Source of the DNA: Microcebus murinus
Lineage: Eukaryota; Chordata; Mammalia; Primates; Cheirogaleidae
Length of the DNA stretch: 64,000 bases
Assembly (NCBI RefSeq): GCF_040939455.1
Contig: NC_134115.1
Location: forward strand, 26,438,727-26,502,726
Direction of reading: 5' to 3'
How positions within the stretch are numbered: the stretch's first letter is position 1; each line of letters opens with the position of its first letter. Below the pieces are notes generated by a model. The model had not been told where the DNA came from. It was given only the letters and a program-made list of their open reading frames with translations, and searched no databases. Positions 33,540-46,085 of this stretch are shown piece after piece. The position numbers and the translations under genes were made by a program.

Positions 33540-34938
33540 ACATCTTAATTATCTACTTGATTAAGATGCAATCAGAAAATAGAAAAACTCATTAAGCTCT
33601 AGGGTTAAAGTTAAATCTAGCTATATGTAACCTCCTAAGGCCAGCTGTAAGTACTTGCAATCTTTCCCTTTCCTTTTAGCCTGCTTCTATTAATACAAAC
33701 TGCATCAGCTTCCTGAAAATTCTCTGATGAATTCCAGCAATAATTCTCACAATTCCCACCAACAGAATATAATTTCTAATTTTAAGAAATTTCTTAGCGT
33801 TCTGGCTTCTACCTTTTATACTTAAAATGCAAATTGGAAAGGATACATCATTTCAGAGCTTACACAGTACAAGTAAAATAGCATTTCCAAAATATCAGGA
33901 AGAGTTGGTTATATAATATCAAAGCTATTTCTACAATCCAGAGGACAGTCCTCACTAAACGTACTTTATTGATCTAAGACTTATTCTCTGTCATGCCATT
34001 CCTAATCATTATTCATGGAAGTCATGCTGTATTACGGAGGGTGGGGGGGGAGCACTCAACTGCAGAGTTTCCTTACCTGTTTATAGTAGATCTTTACCAC
34101 GTTTATGGAGGATGGAAGCAGGAAGCAGAAGAAAAAGACCTGAACTACAGTTGAAGTCTTTACTATCTTTTAATTGTGCATGGATTCTGGCAGATGGCAT
34201 ATATTGTCTGACTATCTTCATCCTAATAACCTCTGCCATCACAAACTTACCTGAATTTTCAAATAAATTACACACAGGTACATTTGCATCTATATGCATC
34301 TAGAGAGAGGAATAGGCTGATAATGAAGGTTTAATCGTTCAAGATGCCTTTCTCCTGTTGTATTTTAAAACAAATTTTTTCTTCCTAATTTATTACATTC
34401 TTTGCAGCAGTAAGTAATCAAATTTTCACTAGTCTGGTAATGTGTTTAATGTAATTATTTTTAGTAATGTATTTATTTCAATGAGATTGATTAGAATCTC
34501 ACATGCAGTTTGGTGCAAAATTTAATTCAATGCTTAATAATTCCAATCCTTCTCTTTTATCCAATAAACTTTGTAAAATGTAATAGATATAACTGGTATG
34601 AACTTTACCTTCTATTTTCACTTAGTCTAATAACTTTAATAACAAAAATGATGGCTGAAACATGGGCAGGACTGGGAGAGGGACTGAAAATCTATCAACT
34701 GGATTAACAATCTAATTGCTACATTAGTTTAAGTGGTAAAAATAAAATTATGAAGTCAGTCCTTAGGCACTAAACATGTAAATTAAATATCCAATTTTTA
34801 CTAAGACCTTTTATTCTATACTGTTTCTTTCTGCCATATGGTCTATCCTTGAGGCACTCAACTTTGTTCATCACTCTTGAGCCATTTCCCTATAAAAAAT
34901 ATCACCATGTCAAGCATCTTCTCTGGCTATGATCTTAC
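33540..34938. other. unassigned intronic sequence
   Basis: AT-rich intron without recognisable genes or named repeats. A G-run (GGGTGGGGGGGG) occurs near 34040. Confidence 0.5.
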
Positions 34939-34940
34939 TA

Positions 34941-35160
34941 CTGGTTGAGTACTCTTTATCCTAAAAGCTTGGGACCAGAAGTATTTTGGATTTTTTCAGA
35001 TTTTGGAATATTTGCATTACACTTACAGTTGAGCATCCCAAATCCAAAAATCCAAAATCTGAAATGCTCCAATGAGCATTTCCTTTGAGCATCACGTTGA
35101 CACTCAAAAAGTTTCAGGTTTTGGAGCACTTTGGATTTCAGATTTGGGATGCTCCACCCC
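34941..35160. mobile_element. MER44/Tigger7-like MITE
   Basis: Starts CTGGTTGAGTACTC after TA (34939-34940) and ends GGGATGCTCCACCCC before TA (35161-35162). The interior has repeated, partly inverted blocks such as TTGAGCATCCCAAATCC and GGATTTCAGATTTGGGATGC. The family name is from memory and tentative. Confidence 0.65.
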
Positions 35161-35169
35161 TATTATGAG

Positions 35170-35630
35170 ATATAAGGCTTTTCCATTTCCACTCCAATTA
35201 TCAATTATGATAAGCACCAATGCTTATTAGCATTTAGGCAGTTTTTTATTAGAAGGTTTCACAATAAAACATTTGATTTTCAGATGTCCTGAAATATATA
35301 TATCCTTTAAAGAAGGCAAATTTTGCAAATATGTTTTATACAGTAATTCATTTAAAAAATATTAATTTATTTTCCCTTTTCATTGATTTGTACAATACAT
35401 CAAAATGGAGTCAAGTCAAAGTGTTTAAAATATGCAGAGTGTAGAATTAGTCATTTAAATCATGGATCTTCATTCTAATGCTATTAATTCAGATTATGAG
35501 GAAATCAAGGACTCAATTTAGACCAACCACTGCATATGGCATACATTATTCCTCAGGTATCTCCTAGTGAGTGGTATACTCAGTTTCTAAGCACTGAAAG
35601 GAAGTACAGCTTGGATGGTTACAGACAAAA
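35170..35630. other. unassigned intronic sequence
   Basis: Nothing recognisable between the MITE and the next LTR. Confidence 0.5.
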
Positions 35631-35635
35631 TCTAC

Positions 35636-36025
35636 TGTTAAGTTTGGTTCTAAAGCTGTCTACATTACAGCTGCCTCCGTACATATTTTAAGTTGGGCCT
35701 AAAGGTTTCTCTGTATATAGTTAACCATAACCTAACTTGATGTATAAATAAATTGTAACCTACTCTTGTAACAAGTAACCAAGTCTCAGCCAATGACAGT
35801 CAGCCAACTATTCAAAGAAGGTTCCAATAAGGCAAGTGCAATCCAGCTGTTTCTGAACTTCACTTCCATTTTTCTGTACAGTCACTTTCCTTTTCCTGTC
35901 CATACATGTTATCTGATCATGTGGCAGCCCCAGAGTTGCCCTGAACCTATTCTGGTTCTGGAGGCTGCCTGATTCTTGAATCATTCTTTGCTCTGTTAAA
36001 TTTAATTTGTATATAGTTTTTCTTT
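35636..36025 (+). repeat. ERV1-type LTR, older
   Basis: AGCCAATGACAGTCAGCCAAC, CACTTTCCTTTTCCTGTCC, GATCATGTGGCAGCCCCAGAG and TTGAATCATTCTTTGCTCTG are in the order known from MER-type ERV1 LTRs. The start is approximate and no target duplication was found. Confidence 0.6.
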
Positions 36026-36108
36026 TAATATTACCTATCTAAATTGTGATTACAGCTAGTTCAAGGAGACTTATGTCAGTGTTTGCTCAATGAACAAATA
36101 CAAGTAAT

Positions 36109-36602
36109 TGTAAGAAATGGAAATTATAAGAAAAGCTCAAAGCTAACAGCTTATTTTAGCTTTCGTCCCCCCAGCTTGCTTGCTTACAATATATAGCTTA
36201 AGTGAAGCCATGACAGGCTTCAGCAGTGCTGGGCCTTAGAAGGCCGTAACGGGTCATTTCCTGAGAAGAGGTTGAAAAGCCTCCGGGGGTAGGGGGCGGC
36301 GAAGCAAACCAAGATGACTCTGCAGTAAAATGCAGAGGAAAAGCCCTAACGCCAGAACCACTCAGGTGGTGGCTTGGGACCAACCAGAGCCAACCAGTAA
36401 AGAGCTGCAATAAAATGCTGGGGGAGGGTACTTAAGAAAGGCCTGTAGCCTAAGGCGGGGTCCTTGTCAGAATAGAGGCCTGCGATTGGTGCTCTGAGAC
36501 TGGGATCCTAGCTTGAGCTAGTCAATAAAACTCCTTTTGATGATTTCAGCCTCAGTGACTCTGTCTCTTTGTTCTGTGGTACTGCGGTTTCCCGCTCTAA
36601 CA
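36109..36602 (+). mobile_element. solo LTR with TAAT target duplication
   Basis: The 494-bp unit opens TGTAAGAAATGG and closes CCGCTCTAACA, flanked by TAAT on both sides (36105-36108, 36603-36606). A poly(A) signal (CAATAAAACTCC, about 36523) is followed by a T/C-rich R-U5 (GACTCTGTCTCTTTGTTCTG). It is much less diverged in look than its older neighbour at 35636-36025. The 4-bp duplication suggests class I. No internal sequence is attached. Confidence 0.85.
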
Positions 36603-36606
36603 TAAT

Positions 36607-37735
36607 GAACACCAACTAATAGACAAATATAATAATCTAGTGCCAAGGAATGCGGACAAGGTACTATCATGAATTTAACTATAAGCTGGTAGATGTGTCT
36701 GGTGCTCTCTGTACATATGTTTTCTTTGAAAAATGAGGACAGTGGAACTCTTTATTAAGCACAATTGCAGGGATATAGAACTTTTTCCTTTTAAAAATAG
36801 GGGTTACACGAGAAAGGGGTTGGTTATAAAAGATTATCTTTAAGGTCTTGATTTTTGCTAATTTGGTTAGAAAAAAGCTTTGTGGTAAAGAGAGAGCAAG
36901 CACATGGTTATTGCAGACAGGCACATGGTTGCATAATCTATTTAGCAACATCTCATCTGCCTCTATCTTAACTTGTCCCAAATGGTTATTCCCCCCCCCC
37001 CCAGTTTAGAGAATCAAGCCCTCAACCAACCCTTCCCCCTGCTCAACCCCCACTATAGTAGACATAGGACACATAAAAGCAGAACTGGAAACAAAGCTCT
37101 ACTTAGACTCCTGCAGCTGGACTTCCACCCTTCACCACAGGACCCCTAGAAACAATTTATGTAAAATAAGTCCCTTTAAACAAAAAAGAAAGACCCACTG
37201 GTTTATTCAACTCTGGACCAACATAGGTATTTGAATAGAGGTGAGATGAGGATGCAAAGATGATTTTAAAAGGGAGAGGAGAATTTATTTATTCAATGCA
37301 AAGAAGTATTAAGAGATAAAGGCTGTACCAGGACAGTCAGTGGGAATAAAAATTGAGGCAATAAATTAAATATTACCAATCAGGAGGTGCTAAATAGCTG
37401 GATATGAGGAACATGGGAAGGACTTTGTTTAATGAAAAAGAAACAGTTTTTTAGGCATGGAACACCCACAGGAAATGAAACTGTTAGGTAAGACATATCT
37501 AGAGCAATGCTGGTTCCAAGGCAGGATATATCAGTTCCATCCCTCTTCACTTGAAATATTTTTATAATGAAATCTACTATCAATCTTACAGCATTTAAGG
37601 TCTAGGCTCCTTTCTCCCCATTTAGGGTAGTTCTGATTTAGCCTTTTGTATTCATGGGACTTCTGATAAGCTTTTGTTTTATTAAAGAATTCTATAGCTG
37701 AAGAGTTTGAAAACCACTGAACTAAGATACAGGAA
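36607..37735. other. unassigned intronic sequence
   Basis: No gene recognised. A 12-base C run occurs near 36992-37003, and a 100-codon minus-strand open frame (36679-36981) has no domain or splice context. Confidence 0.5.
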
Positions 37736-37739
37736 GTAG

Positions 37740-37855
37740 CACCCCTTCCTGATAACCTTAGGCATGACAATAAAAAATGTCTCCAGACATTGCCAAATGT
37801 CTCTAGGGGACAAAATCTACCCCTAACACCACTCCCTCAGTTGATAACCACAGAG
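37740..37855 (-). mobile_element. MER20-like hAT fragment
   Basis: AATGTCTCCAGACATTGCC, CTCTAGGGGACAAAATC and GTTGATAACCAC are reversed MER20 phrases. Confidence 0.65.
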
Positions 37856-38134
37856 ATAGAGAACTCACAGGTGCAGTTCTAAACTGAAATCCCAATCTGT
37901 TTGTAGCCTATTGCTGTTTCTTACACCAGCTTTTCCTTTGTTCTTCTACTATTATGATGATGTTAAACATGAGCTAACATTATTATATTACTGGTCATTT
38001 TATTTTAATGGGTAGAAAGAGAAAAGAAGCAGGCTAGAGAGTCTGACATATGTTGGACTACCTACCACACTTCTAAATTAATAGGAGAAAAAGGTTGCTT
38101 GATTACCTGAAACAAAAGGCAAGAGAAGATTCTA

Positions 38135-38454
38135 GGCCGGGCGTGGTGGCTCACGCCTGTAATCCTAGCACTTTGGGAGGCTGAGGCGGGCGGATTGCTC
38201 AAGGTCAGGAGTTCGAAACCAGCCTGAGCGAGACCCTGTCTCTACCAAAAATAGAAATAAATTAATTGACCAACTAAAAATATATATACAAAAAATTAGC
38301 CGGGCATGCGCATGCCTGTAGTCCCAGCTACTCGGGAGGCTGAGGCAGTAGGATCGCTGAGCCCCGGAGACTGAGGTTGCTGTGAGCCAGGCTGACGCCA
38401 TGGTACTCACTCTAGCCTGGGCAACAAAGTGAGACTCTGTCTCAAAAAAAAAAA
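38135..38454 (+). mobile_element. Alu dimer
   Basis: Begins GGCCGGGCGTGG. Target duplication AAGAGAAGATTCTA; a few bases are missing in the right arm start (GGGCATGCGCATG). Confidence 0.97.
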
Positions 38455-38689
38455 GAGAAGATTCTAGGTACAAGTTTAGGCATTTCAGGACTTAAAAGCA
38501 AAACCTATTTGTCTTTTCACACATACATGTATTAAAAATCAGGTTGGTACTGAGCAATAAATCCAGTACTCAGCAGTAGACAGCTTCCACATACAAGACA
38601 GGTGACATTTGTAAGAATTAAGGAAGCATTAGGCTTAGGAGAAGAGGGACAAAGACTTTTTGACTGAATAACAACAATCCTGAGAAATC

Positions 38690-38830
38690 ACAGTGAGAGA
38701 GTAGGAAAACAAGGTCCTGGAATCCGTTAATTTGCATTTGAATCTTAACTCCATCTGCTTTGCTTTTGTCTTGGGTAAGAAGTTTAATCCCTCTGAGTCC
38801 AGAATAAAGAAAAGAACCCAATTCATTCAG
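38690..38830 (+). repeat. MIR fragment
   Basis: CATTTGAATCTTAACTCCATC, GGGTAAGAAGTTTAATCCC and TCTGAGTCCAGAATAAAG follow the MIR core, diverged. Confidence 0.55.
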
Positions 38831-39316
38831 GCTTTTCACTGCTTGAAGAAGAGGACAAAATCTTTTAACCATTTATATTTCTAGTACCTGGAAAAAATAC
38901 AAATGTCTATAAATGTGGTTTAAGTTTATAAAAACACCAAGATTCCTTCTTAAGGAGTTACAGAAATCATTTTATATAATTTAAAATTTATTTCTTTCCT
39001 AGGCATTACAGATGAGGATCATTTTATAAGACCTCTTGCTTTTCCAATATGTCATTTCCATACCCAAGGTATCTACAGTGTTCATGAATCATTTGAGACT
39101 GACCAGGAATGGTTTTACCTTTGAGTTTCTTTTTCAAACGTCAAAAGCAAAGCACCTGAAAAGGAAAGTTTTATACAAAAAGGCTTAGACTTGTCCTGAA
39201 CCATAATTATTACATATATCAATAATCTTAAAGTCTGAAACCTCTTAATTAGTTCTAATGATTACGCCATTTGGTGTCTAGGAGATACTGGCCTTAAGAT
39301 CAAAAGACATGATCTT

Positions 39317-39530
39317 ATGGTGGGTATGGTGGCTCATGCCTGTAATCCCAGCACTTTGGGAGGCTGAAGCAAGAGGGACACTTGGGCTTGGAAGTTGGAG
39401 GATGCAGTGAGCTGTGAGCATATCACTGCACTCTATCTAGTCTGGGGGACAGAGTGAGACACTGTCTCACCAAACAATAAATAAATAAATAGAGAAAGAA
39501 AGAAAGAAGAAAAAGAAAAGAAAAGAAAAG
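39317..39530 (+). mobile_element. Alu monomer with expanded A-rich tail
   Basis: One arm (GGTGGCTCATGCCTGTAATCC.. GACAGAGTGAGACACTG) followed by (AAATA)n and (GAAA)n/(AAAAG)n tail repeats. Confidence 0.85.
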
Positions 39531-39766
39531 ACAAGACGGGAGCCAAAATGGGTGGAGAACACTGGTACAGATTGCATTGACTTCTCATTAATTGGCAGCA
39601 TTTAAAACAAGGTGGCAGCTGCCTTGGTGCTTTTATCTTTATAAGCCTTTCACTTTATTTCTATAAAGACCTAAAGCTTTGAGTATTCAGAGATATTTAA
39701 AATTACCTTATCACATCAAAGGACCTCCAGTATCACATTGCTTACCATCATCGATAGGTCTCATGC

Positions 39767-40101
39767 TTTTTTTTTTTTTTTTTTTGAGACAGAGTCTCGC
39801 TTTGTTGTCCAGGCTAGAGTGAGTGCCATGGCGTCAGCCTAGCTCACAGCAACCTCAAACTCCTGGGCTTGAGTGATCCTTCTGCCTCAGCCTCCCGAGT
39901 AGCTGGGACTACAGGCATGCGCCACCATGCCCGGCTATTTTTTTATATATATATCAGTTGGCCAATTAATTTCTTTCTATTTATAGTAGAGACGGGGTCT
40001 CGCTCTTGCTCAGGCTGGTTTTGAACTCCTGACCTTGAGCAATCCGCCCGCCTCGGCCTCCCAAGAGCTAGGATTACAGGCGTGAGCCACAGCGCCCGGC
40101 C
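39767..40101 (-). mobile_element. Alu dimer, young CTCTTGGG subtype
   Basis: A reversed near-consensus copy with an 18-base T lead. Target duplication AGGTCTCATGCTTTTT. Confidence 0.98.
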
Positions 40102-40920
40102 AGGTCTCATGCTTTTTATCCACTCCCCTCTCACTGCCATCATCTTATCCTCTTCTAGCAAATACACAGATTTCATCCTAACTCTCTTCCAACTTAAGTT
40201 AGGACATCTACTCTTTTCTAAAAAGTCTCTGTGGATGGTCCAGGATTGTATTCAGTAACTAGGAGAAACTGCCACAAAGAACATGCTTATAAAAATCCTG
40301 TAGCATGTCACCTCACTGACAAAGGAAAAAGAGAATCATGAAATATTGTCTGTGTTAAGTACAAACACAGTACATTTTATTGCTTCCCAAGTTTGAATCA
40401 GGTAAGTTTTAAAAGTTTAGATATCAAATTCTTCTTTGATAACTTTTGGCATCAGATCCCATGGACAATGGAAATTTGCTAATTGTGTGAAGTTTATGGT
40501 GGTTTATAAGACAAACAGATGAGAGAAAAGGGCCTTACTTTTCTCAATGTTCAGTTCCAAAAGAAATGTTACTTTTAAAGAGTCCCACCTTTCCCTTCAT
40601 TTTATGTTCTGCTGAACTTTTCTTTATGTACATCATTTAGTTACATAATTTGTGGCAAGAGACAGCCTGGAGACAGCTAAACAAGTGAAACAATATTTCA
40701 CATTTTAACCAATGGCAATATTCAGAGTGCCTGAAAAAAATGAATCTTTACACAAAAGACACATCTGGGATCAAAGTAAACTTCTCATACAAATTTTAAC
40801 AAAGGGCAAATTATAACTTATAGGTGATTAGCTTGAATAAAACATGTAAAATTTCAAAACAAGTTATGGTACTGTAAGTATCACCAATAGATTCAAATCC
40901 CTTACAATGTTGGTCAAGTC

Positions 40921-41261
40921 TTTTTTTTTTTTTTTTTGAGACAGAGTCTTACTCTGTTGTCTAGGCTAGAGTGCCAAGGCATCAGGCTAGCTCACAGCAA
41001 CCTCAGCAAGCTCCTGGGCTCAAGCAATCCTCCTGCCTCAGCCTCCCGAGTAGGTGGGACTACAGGCATGTGCCACTATGCCCGGTTAATTGTTTCTACA
41101 TATTTTTAGTTGTCCAGCTAATTTCTTTCTATTTTGAGTAGAGATGGGGTCTCACTCTTGCTCAGGCTGGCCTCAAACTCCTGAACTCGAATGAACGATC
41201 CTCCCACCTTGACCTCCTCCCAGAGTGTTATGATTATAGGCGTGAGCTACCCATGCCCAGT
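40921..41261 (-). mobile_element. Alu dimer, older
   Basis: A reversed dimer with scattered changes. Target duplication about GGTCAAGTCTT on both sides. Confidence 0.93.
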
Positions 41262-41399
41262 CAAGGTCAAGTCTTAATACACACAAAAAGCAAGGTGAAT
41301 ATAAGAGAGTTATACTTTCTATAACACTGTTAATACTGGATTAGAGTTTGAAATCTAGGTTCTCCAATATACCTGATATATACCTATGTTCAGGACAAT

Positions 41400-42235
41400 C
41401 TGAAATTCATGATGTTCTAGGTCAGGCTTGTAACCTCCTAAGTAATATGTTCAGACTGATTGGGTTATGCTACCCCAAAATACAGCACCTTGGAATAATG
41501 AATATATTAAGCTGAAGAAATCTGAGAAACGGCAGGTGCAGGAAGAACCCTCTGACTTTCTCCTGAAGTAGGCCTTGTTAAAGTAGGTAAAATCCTTGTT
41601 AAGTAGGTTTCTGCCCACCCCCTCCTTCCCCCTGGTTGATTCCCATTGCGTTATACTTCCTTCTGTGTACATGTGTGTTCATCAGTTAGTTCCAATTTAA
41701 TAGCAAGTACATGTGGTATTTGTTTTTCCATTCTTTAGAGACTTCACTTAGGATAAGAGTCTCCAGTTCCATCTACATTGTTGCAAAAGGCATTAAGTCA
41801 TCCTTCCTTCATGGCTGAGTAGCATTCCATGGTATATATACACCACATTTTGTTAATCCACTCATGAATTGATGGGCATTTGGGTTAATGGCACATCTTC
41901 GCAATTGTGAATTCTAAAGATCGAGGGACAGTGAGAAAAATCTGAATGAACAGGTCTTGCTAAGTGTCCCCCAGCTTACTACTCTTGGCTCATACTCCTT
42001 TGTCCTATCACATTTTCCCACAATTTTCCACTCTTCATCAAACCTAGCATAAAAACACTCAGTTTACCTGTTTCTTTGGATTTTCATTTTCTTATGAAGG
42101 CTTTTGATCTTATGAAGTGTCACATTACAACTTATATTAAATATATCTGTTATGGTTTTTGCTTGTTAATCTGTTTTTTGTTACAGAGCCTTAGCTGAGG
42201 AAAGCGTATTTTTCCCCCTCCCATACAAGACCTTG
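41400..42235 (+). repeat. old LTR (ERVL/MLT2-like) split by an L1 fragment
   Basis: The 3' half carries TTCATTTTCTTATGAAGGC, TTATGAAGTGTCACATTAC, TTAAATATATCTGTTATGG and CTTGTTAATCTG, an LTR R/U5 style known from ERVL-type LTRs. The 5' half (41400-41680) precedes the inserted L1 piece. The boundaries are approximate. Confidence 0.5.
41685..41915 (-). repeat. L1 fragment, antisense
   Basis: GCTGAGTAGCATTCCATGGT, ATATATACACCACATTTTG and GATGGGCATTTGGGTTAATG are reversed L1 ORF2 3' phrases. Confidence 0.8.
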
Positions 42236-42437
42236 TTTTGACTAGTAATTTCATAGTCTCTCATGAGCTACAATTTTTTTTCGCATTAGCTTGTTCTATA
42301 CTGTGGTATAGAACACAGTTAATTCCTTCATGGAAATCTAAAGTTTTATAGTGCTAACAGTTGCCAAATTTTCCTACTGCTAATTTGAACCAGTGAGCAT
42401 AAAGTTTGGGTTTTTTTATTCCTAGAAATCTTCCTTT

Positions 42438-42734
42438 AAGCTTTTTTGTTTTTTGTGACAGAGGCTCAACTATGTTCCCTGAGCTAGAGTGCCATGCCAT
42501 CAGCCTAGCTCACAGCAACCTAAAACTCCTGGGCTCAAGCAATTCTTCTGCCTTGGCCTCCCAAGTAACTGGGACTACATGTGCCACCATGCCCGGCTAA
42601 TTTTTTCTATTTTTGCTAGATATAGGGTCTCACCCTTGCTCAGGCTGGTCTTGAACTGCTGAGCTCAAATGATCTGCCAGCCTCAGCCTCCCAGGGTGCT
42701 AGGATTACAGGCGTGAGATGCAGGGCGCCTGGCC
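42438..42734 (-). mobile_element. Alu dimer, older
   Basis: A reversed, somewhat shortened dimer. Target duplication CCTTTAAGCTTTTT. Confidence 0.93.
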
Positions 42735-42739
42735 CCTTT

Positions 42740-44079
42740 AAGCTTTTTAATGTCTTTGCTATCTGTAGCTTGGTATTTTGTACAATATAGCATTTCCTTT
42801 GTTTTGTATTCATTGTGAACTAGTGTGTGGCTAACCTCATCTGCCTCAGTGTGATATAGAACAGCAGTTCTTGAGGTCCCCTTTAGCCCTCATCTCCTTG
42901 TCACCTTTGAAGCCCCTTGAAGGCATCTGGATCACTGTACTGCCCAGGTAGTGGCAACATCACCATAAACTACCCTGACTTCAGGGACTTCAATGACTCT
43001 AAGGTAGGACACAGTTGCTGGTCTTCAGGTGTATGTGTTCACATCCAACCCATTCTTAAAGGTTCATGTGTTATAAACCTAAAAAACTAATTATAAGATT
43101 TGCTACTAAAACTGTTTCCTTTTACTTAGTTTTTAAACTAGCATTGTTTGTTGAGTCTGTCCTTCTGAATAAAATATTTGTCCTTCTGAATAAAATATTT
43201 GTCGTTCTAGGACTTAAATCATGCAAACTCTTCTAGAGTCATAAAAATATTAAGATTATAAGTAATATACAAAAAGAGGTAAAGCCCAAAAGCTGTCTAG
43301 AACAAATCAGTTCAGAAATTCTACAGCAAAATATAGCATTTGGAAAATTTACCATAACTGATATGATCTTTTACATACTGGCACATTTGTAATGAAGACA
43401 AACATATAGAATGTAGTACATATTAAAGATAGGATATTAAAATACAGATAATGGATAAGGCAGGAACATTTTTAAATGATTTCTTTTGTTACACAGCACT
43501 AATTTATTAAAGTACTGTGGCCATATAAATGTTTATTACTGTATTATATTTCAAATTCTTTTAGGAAATAATACTAGGAAGAGAAAATAGAAATTGATGT
43601 TGAAATCTTAAAATACCTTTGTAGAAATAATGACTTATTTAAAATATTCAAAGAGCTTCAAACCTTATATTAGGCCTATTAATTAAAACATGATTTATTG
43701 TTCAACCAGTATCCAAGTACTATAGTACAGACACAGTTAATTCATTCATGGAAATTTAACATTTTATAGTGCAAACACTTGCCAAATTTCCCTTCTATTA
43801 ATTTGGACCAGTGAGTATAAAACTCATTAGACTTGTTTAAAAGTGGTTATTTTTTTTTTTTTGAGGCAATGATGGAGAATAAGAAGTAAAGACTGAAAGA
43901 TCAGAGAGAGATCTTTGTAAAGCTATTTAAAAGGAGGGTCAACTATACCTGTAACAAATACTAAAAATTCTGCTCTGAAAGGGTAATAAAGAAAAGCAAA
44001 CAGACAAAACCTAAAGAGCTTAAGTTAGTTTATCCTTCCTTGAATCTTTCACCTTTCAGTATTAAAAAGAAGCATCTGG
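42740..44079. other. unassigned intronic sequence with a 21-bp tandem duplication
   Basis: TGTCCTTCTGAATAAAATATT occurs twice in tandem at about 43159-43200, with a third degenerate start following. Nothing else is recognisable. Confidence 0.6.
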
Positions 44080-44390
44080 ATGGTCATCGTGGCTCATGCC
44101 TATAATCCCAGCACTTTGGGAAGCCAAGATGGGAGGATTGCTTAAAGCTAAGACTTCGAGATATACCTTGGCAACATAGTGAGAGACTGTCTCTATAAGA
44201 AAAAAAAAAAAAAGAAAAATTAGCCAGGCATTGTGGCAGGCATCTGTTGTCCTAGCTACTCCGGAGGCTGAGGCAGAAGGATTGCTTGCTCTGAAGAGTT
44301 CAAGGCTACAGTGAGCTATAATTGTGCCACTGCACTCCAGCCTGGGTGACAGAGCAAGACCCAGTCTCAAGAAAAGAAATAAAATAAAAA
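44080..44390 (+). mobile_element. Alu dimer, oldest (J-like)
   Basis: The right arm ends GTGCCACTGCACTCCAGCCTGG, the ancestral form rather than the lemur form seen elsewhere. Target duplication AAAAGAAGCA. Confidence 0.92.
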
Positions 44391-44560
44391 GAAGCACCTT
44401 AGGCAAAACAACTGCCCAAATTAAAACACTGAAAGCTATTAAATATTGATGTAAACAAATTATACCTTGAGTTTTAGATTTGCCAAAAGGCTGACAATTT
44501 TTCAATAGAAATAAACACCAAAAGTTATACCTATTTGGACTGACTTTCTAAACTTTAAGT

Positions 44561-44805
44561 CTGTGGTCTTCAACCCCCAGGCCAATGACTGCTTATGCTC
44601 CAAGGCCTATTAGGAATTGGGTCCCAGAGCTTCACAGAGAGCAAGCAAAGCTTCATCTGTATTTACAGCTGCTCCCCGTTGCTCTGTATCCCTGCCTGAG
44701 CTCCCAGTCCCCACTACTCCTACTGTCTGTAGAAAAATTGTCTCCCGTAGAAAAATTGTCTTCCATGAAACTAGTCCCTGGTGCCAAAAAGGTTGGGGAC
44801 TGCTG
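44561..44805. mobile_element. hAT-type MITE with 8-bp target duplication
   Basis: The 245-bp element has inverted ends CTGTGGTCTTCAACCCCC and GGTTGGGGACTGCTG. It is flanked by CTTTAAGT exactly on both sides (44553-44560, 44806-44813). TGGTGCCAAAAAGG and GTCTTCCATGAAAC near the right end belong to a widespread mammalian hAT family whose name I am unsure of. Overlapping short open frames are incidental. Confidence 0.9.
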
Positions 44806-44814
44806 CTTTAAGTA

Positions 44815-45454
44815 AAATTTCTTCCCATAGAAAGAGGGACTATGTTCAAGGAAGATGCAACTACTAAATAGCTAAAAGGAAAATAAAGCAACAATGAGCA
44901 AATTTGTTCTCAATAGCTACTATATAGATCACCAAATTAAATTTCATAATGTAAAAGGAACAATGCTAATTTTTACTTAAGATTATCACTTTCTCTTTCA
45001 TGTAGCAATTACCCTCCAATATTATCCTTATTTTACTGGGTATAAGATGTTAGGAAGCTGTACAGGAGATGCACATAAGGCTGATGATTTAAGAGAACTT
45101 CAGAATTGTAGAAGGGTTAGAAACTAAAGAATCAGAAACAAAGTCCAGTATCTTTTTATTTCAACCTACATCTCCAAACGAATGAAATTGTAAGTTATCA
45201 ACCTAATGATTCATTTATGATACTCAACGTAAGCTATTTTAGTAATCTTCATTAGTTGAATTAACAAGTCAGACCCCTTTTAGGAACTGGTAAAGACAAT
45301 CTATGGTAAATAAAGTTATCTTATCAGTGGGAGATAGTATTTTACAAAACTGTTTCCTCTTGGTCCCAACCTACCTTTTATAAATAAATGGGTTTTATAA
45401 AAAATGCTGCATTATTTATTTATGGAAGAATGAAGCAGGGAATGTTGAATCTAG
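44815..45454. other. unassigned intronic sequence
   Basis: Nothing recognisable. Confidence 0.5.
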
Positions 45455-45739
45455 TTTTTTTTTTGAGTCCCACACTGTTGCCCTGGCTAGAGTACAGTGG
45501 GATCAGCATGGTTCATTGCAACCTCCAACTCTTGGGCTCAAGCGATCCTCCTGCCTCAGCTTCCTGGGTAGCTGGGACTACAGGCACCTGACACTACACG
45601 TACCTAATTTTTCTTTTTTTTATAGAGACAGTGTCTCAGCTCTTGTTCATGCTGATCTTTAACTCCTGACCTCAAGAGATCTTCACATATTGGCCTCTCA
45701 GGGTGCTATGATTACAGGTGTGGGCTACCATGCCAGCCT
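45455..45739 (-). mobile_element. Alu dimer, old
   Basis: A diverged reversed dimer. Target duplication TTGAATCTAGTTTT/TTGAATTTATCTTT. Confidence 0.9.
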
Positions 45740-46085
45740 TGAATTTATCTTTTTTTTTTTAAAGTGTGAAATGAAGTTTATTAAGGAAGGACAAGAAAGG
45801 TTTACAGAGCAAGAGCAAGATGTAGGTTCATAGAGTAAAAGCAAGATATTTTTGCCACAGAATGACGAATGGACCCCTCTGTTGTAACAAATGGGTCCCT
45901 GAATCTACTTTTTTAATCTGTCTGCCTTCACAAACCAAGATTCAGCATGCAAGATGAAATTCTACATGGGAGAATGGAAATTTTTCTTTATTTACTTTAA
46001 TATTTATTTGGCTACAATTTTGAAAATGAAATAATAAACTATGATATATACATTACCAGTAAGGTAATTTAAAAACTGAACTCAC

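Noticed and set aside
34040..34052. G-run as a quadruplex
   Set aside because: One run of G with a single interruption does not provide four tracts.
44062..44505. 147-codon minus-strand frame
   Set aside because: It is a read-through of an old Alu in reverse; Alu-derived peptides (ARLECSGTIIAHCSLEL-type) are common artefacts.
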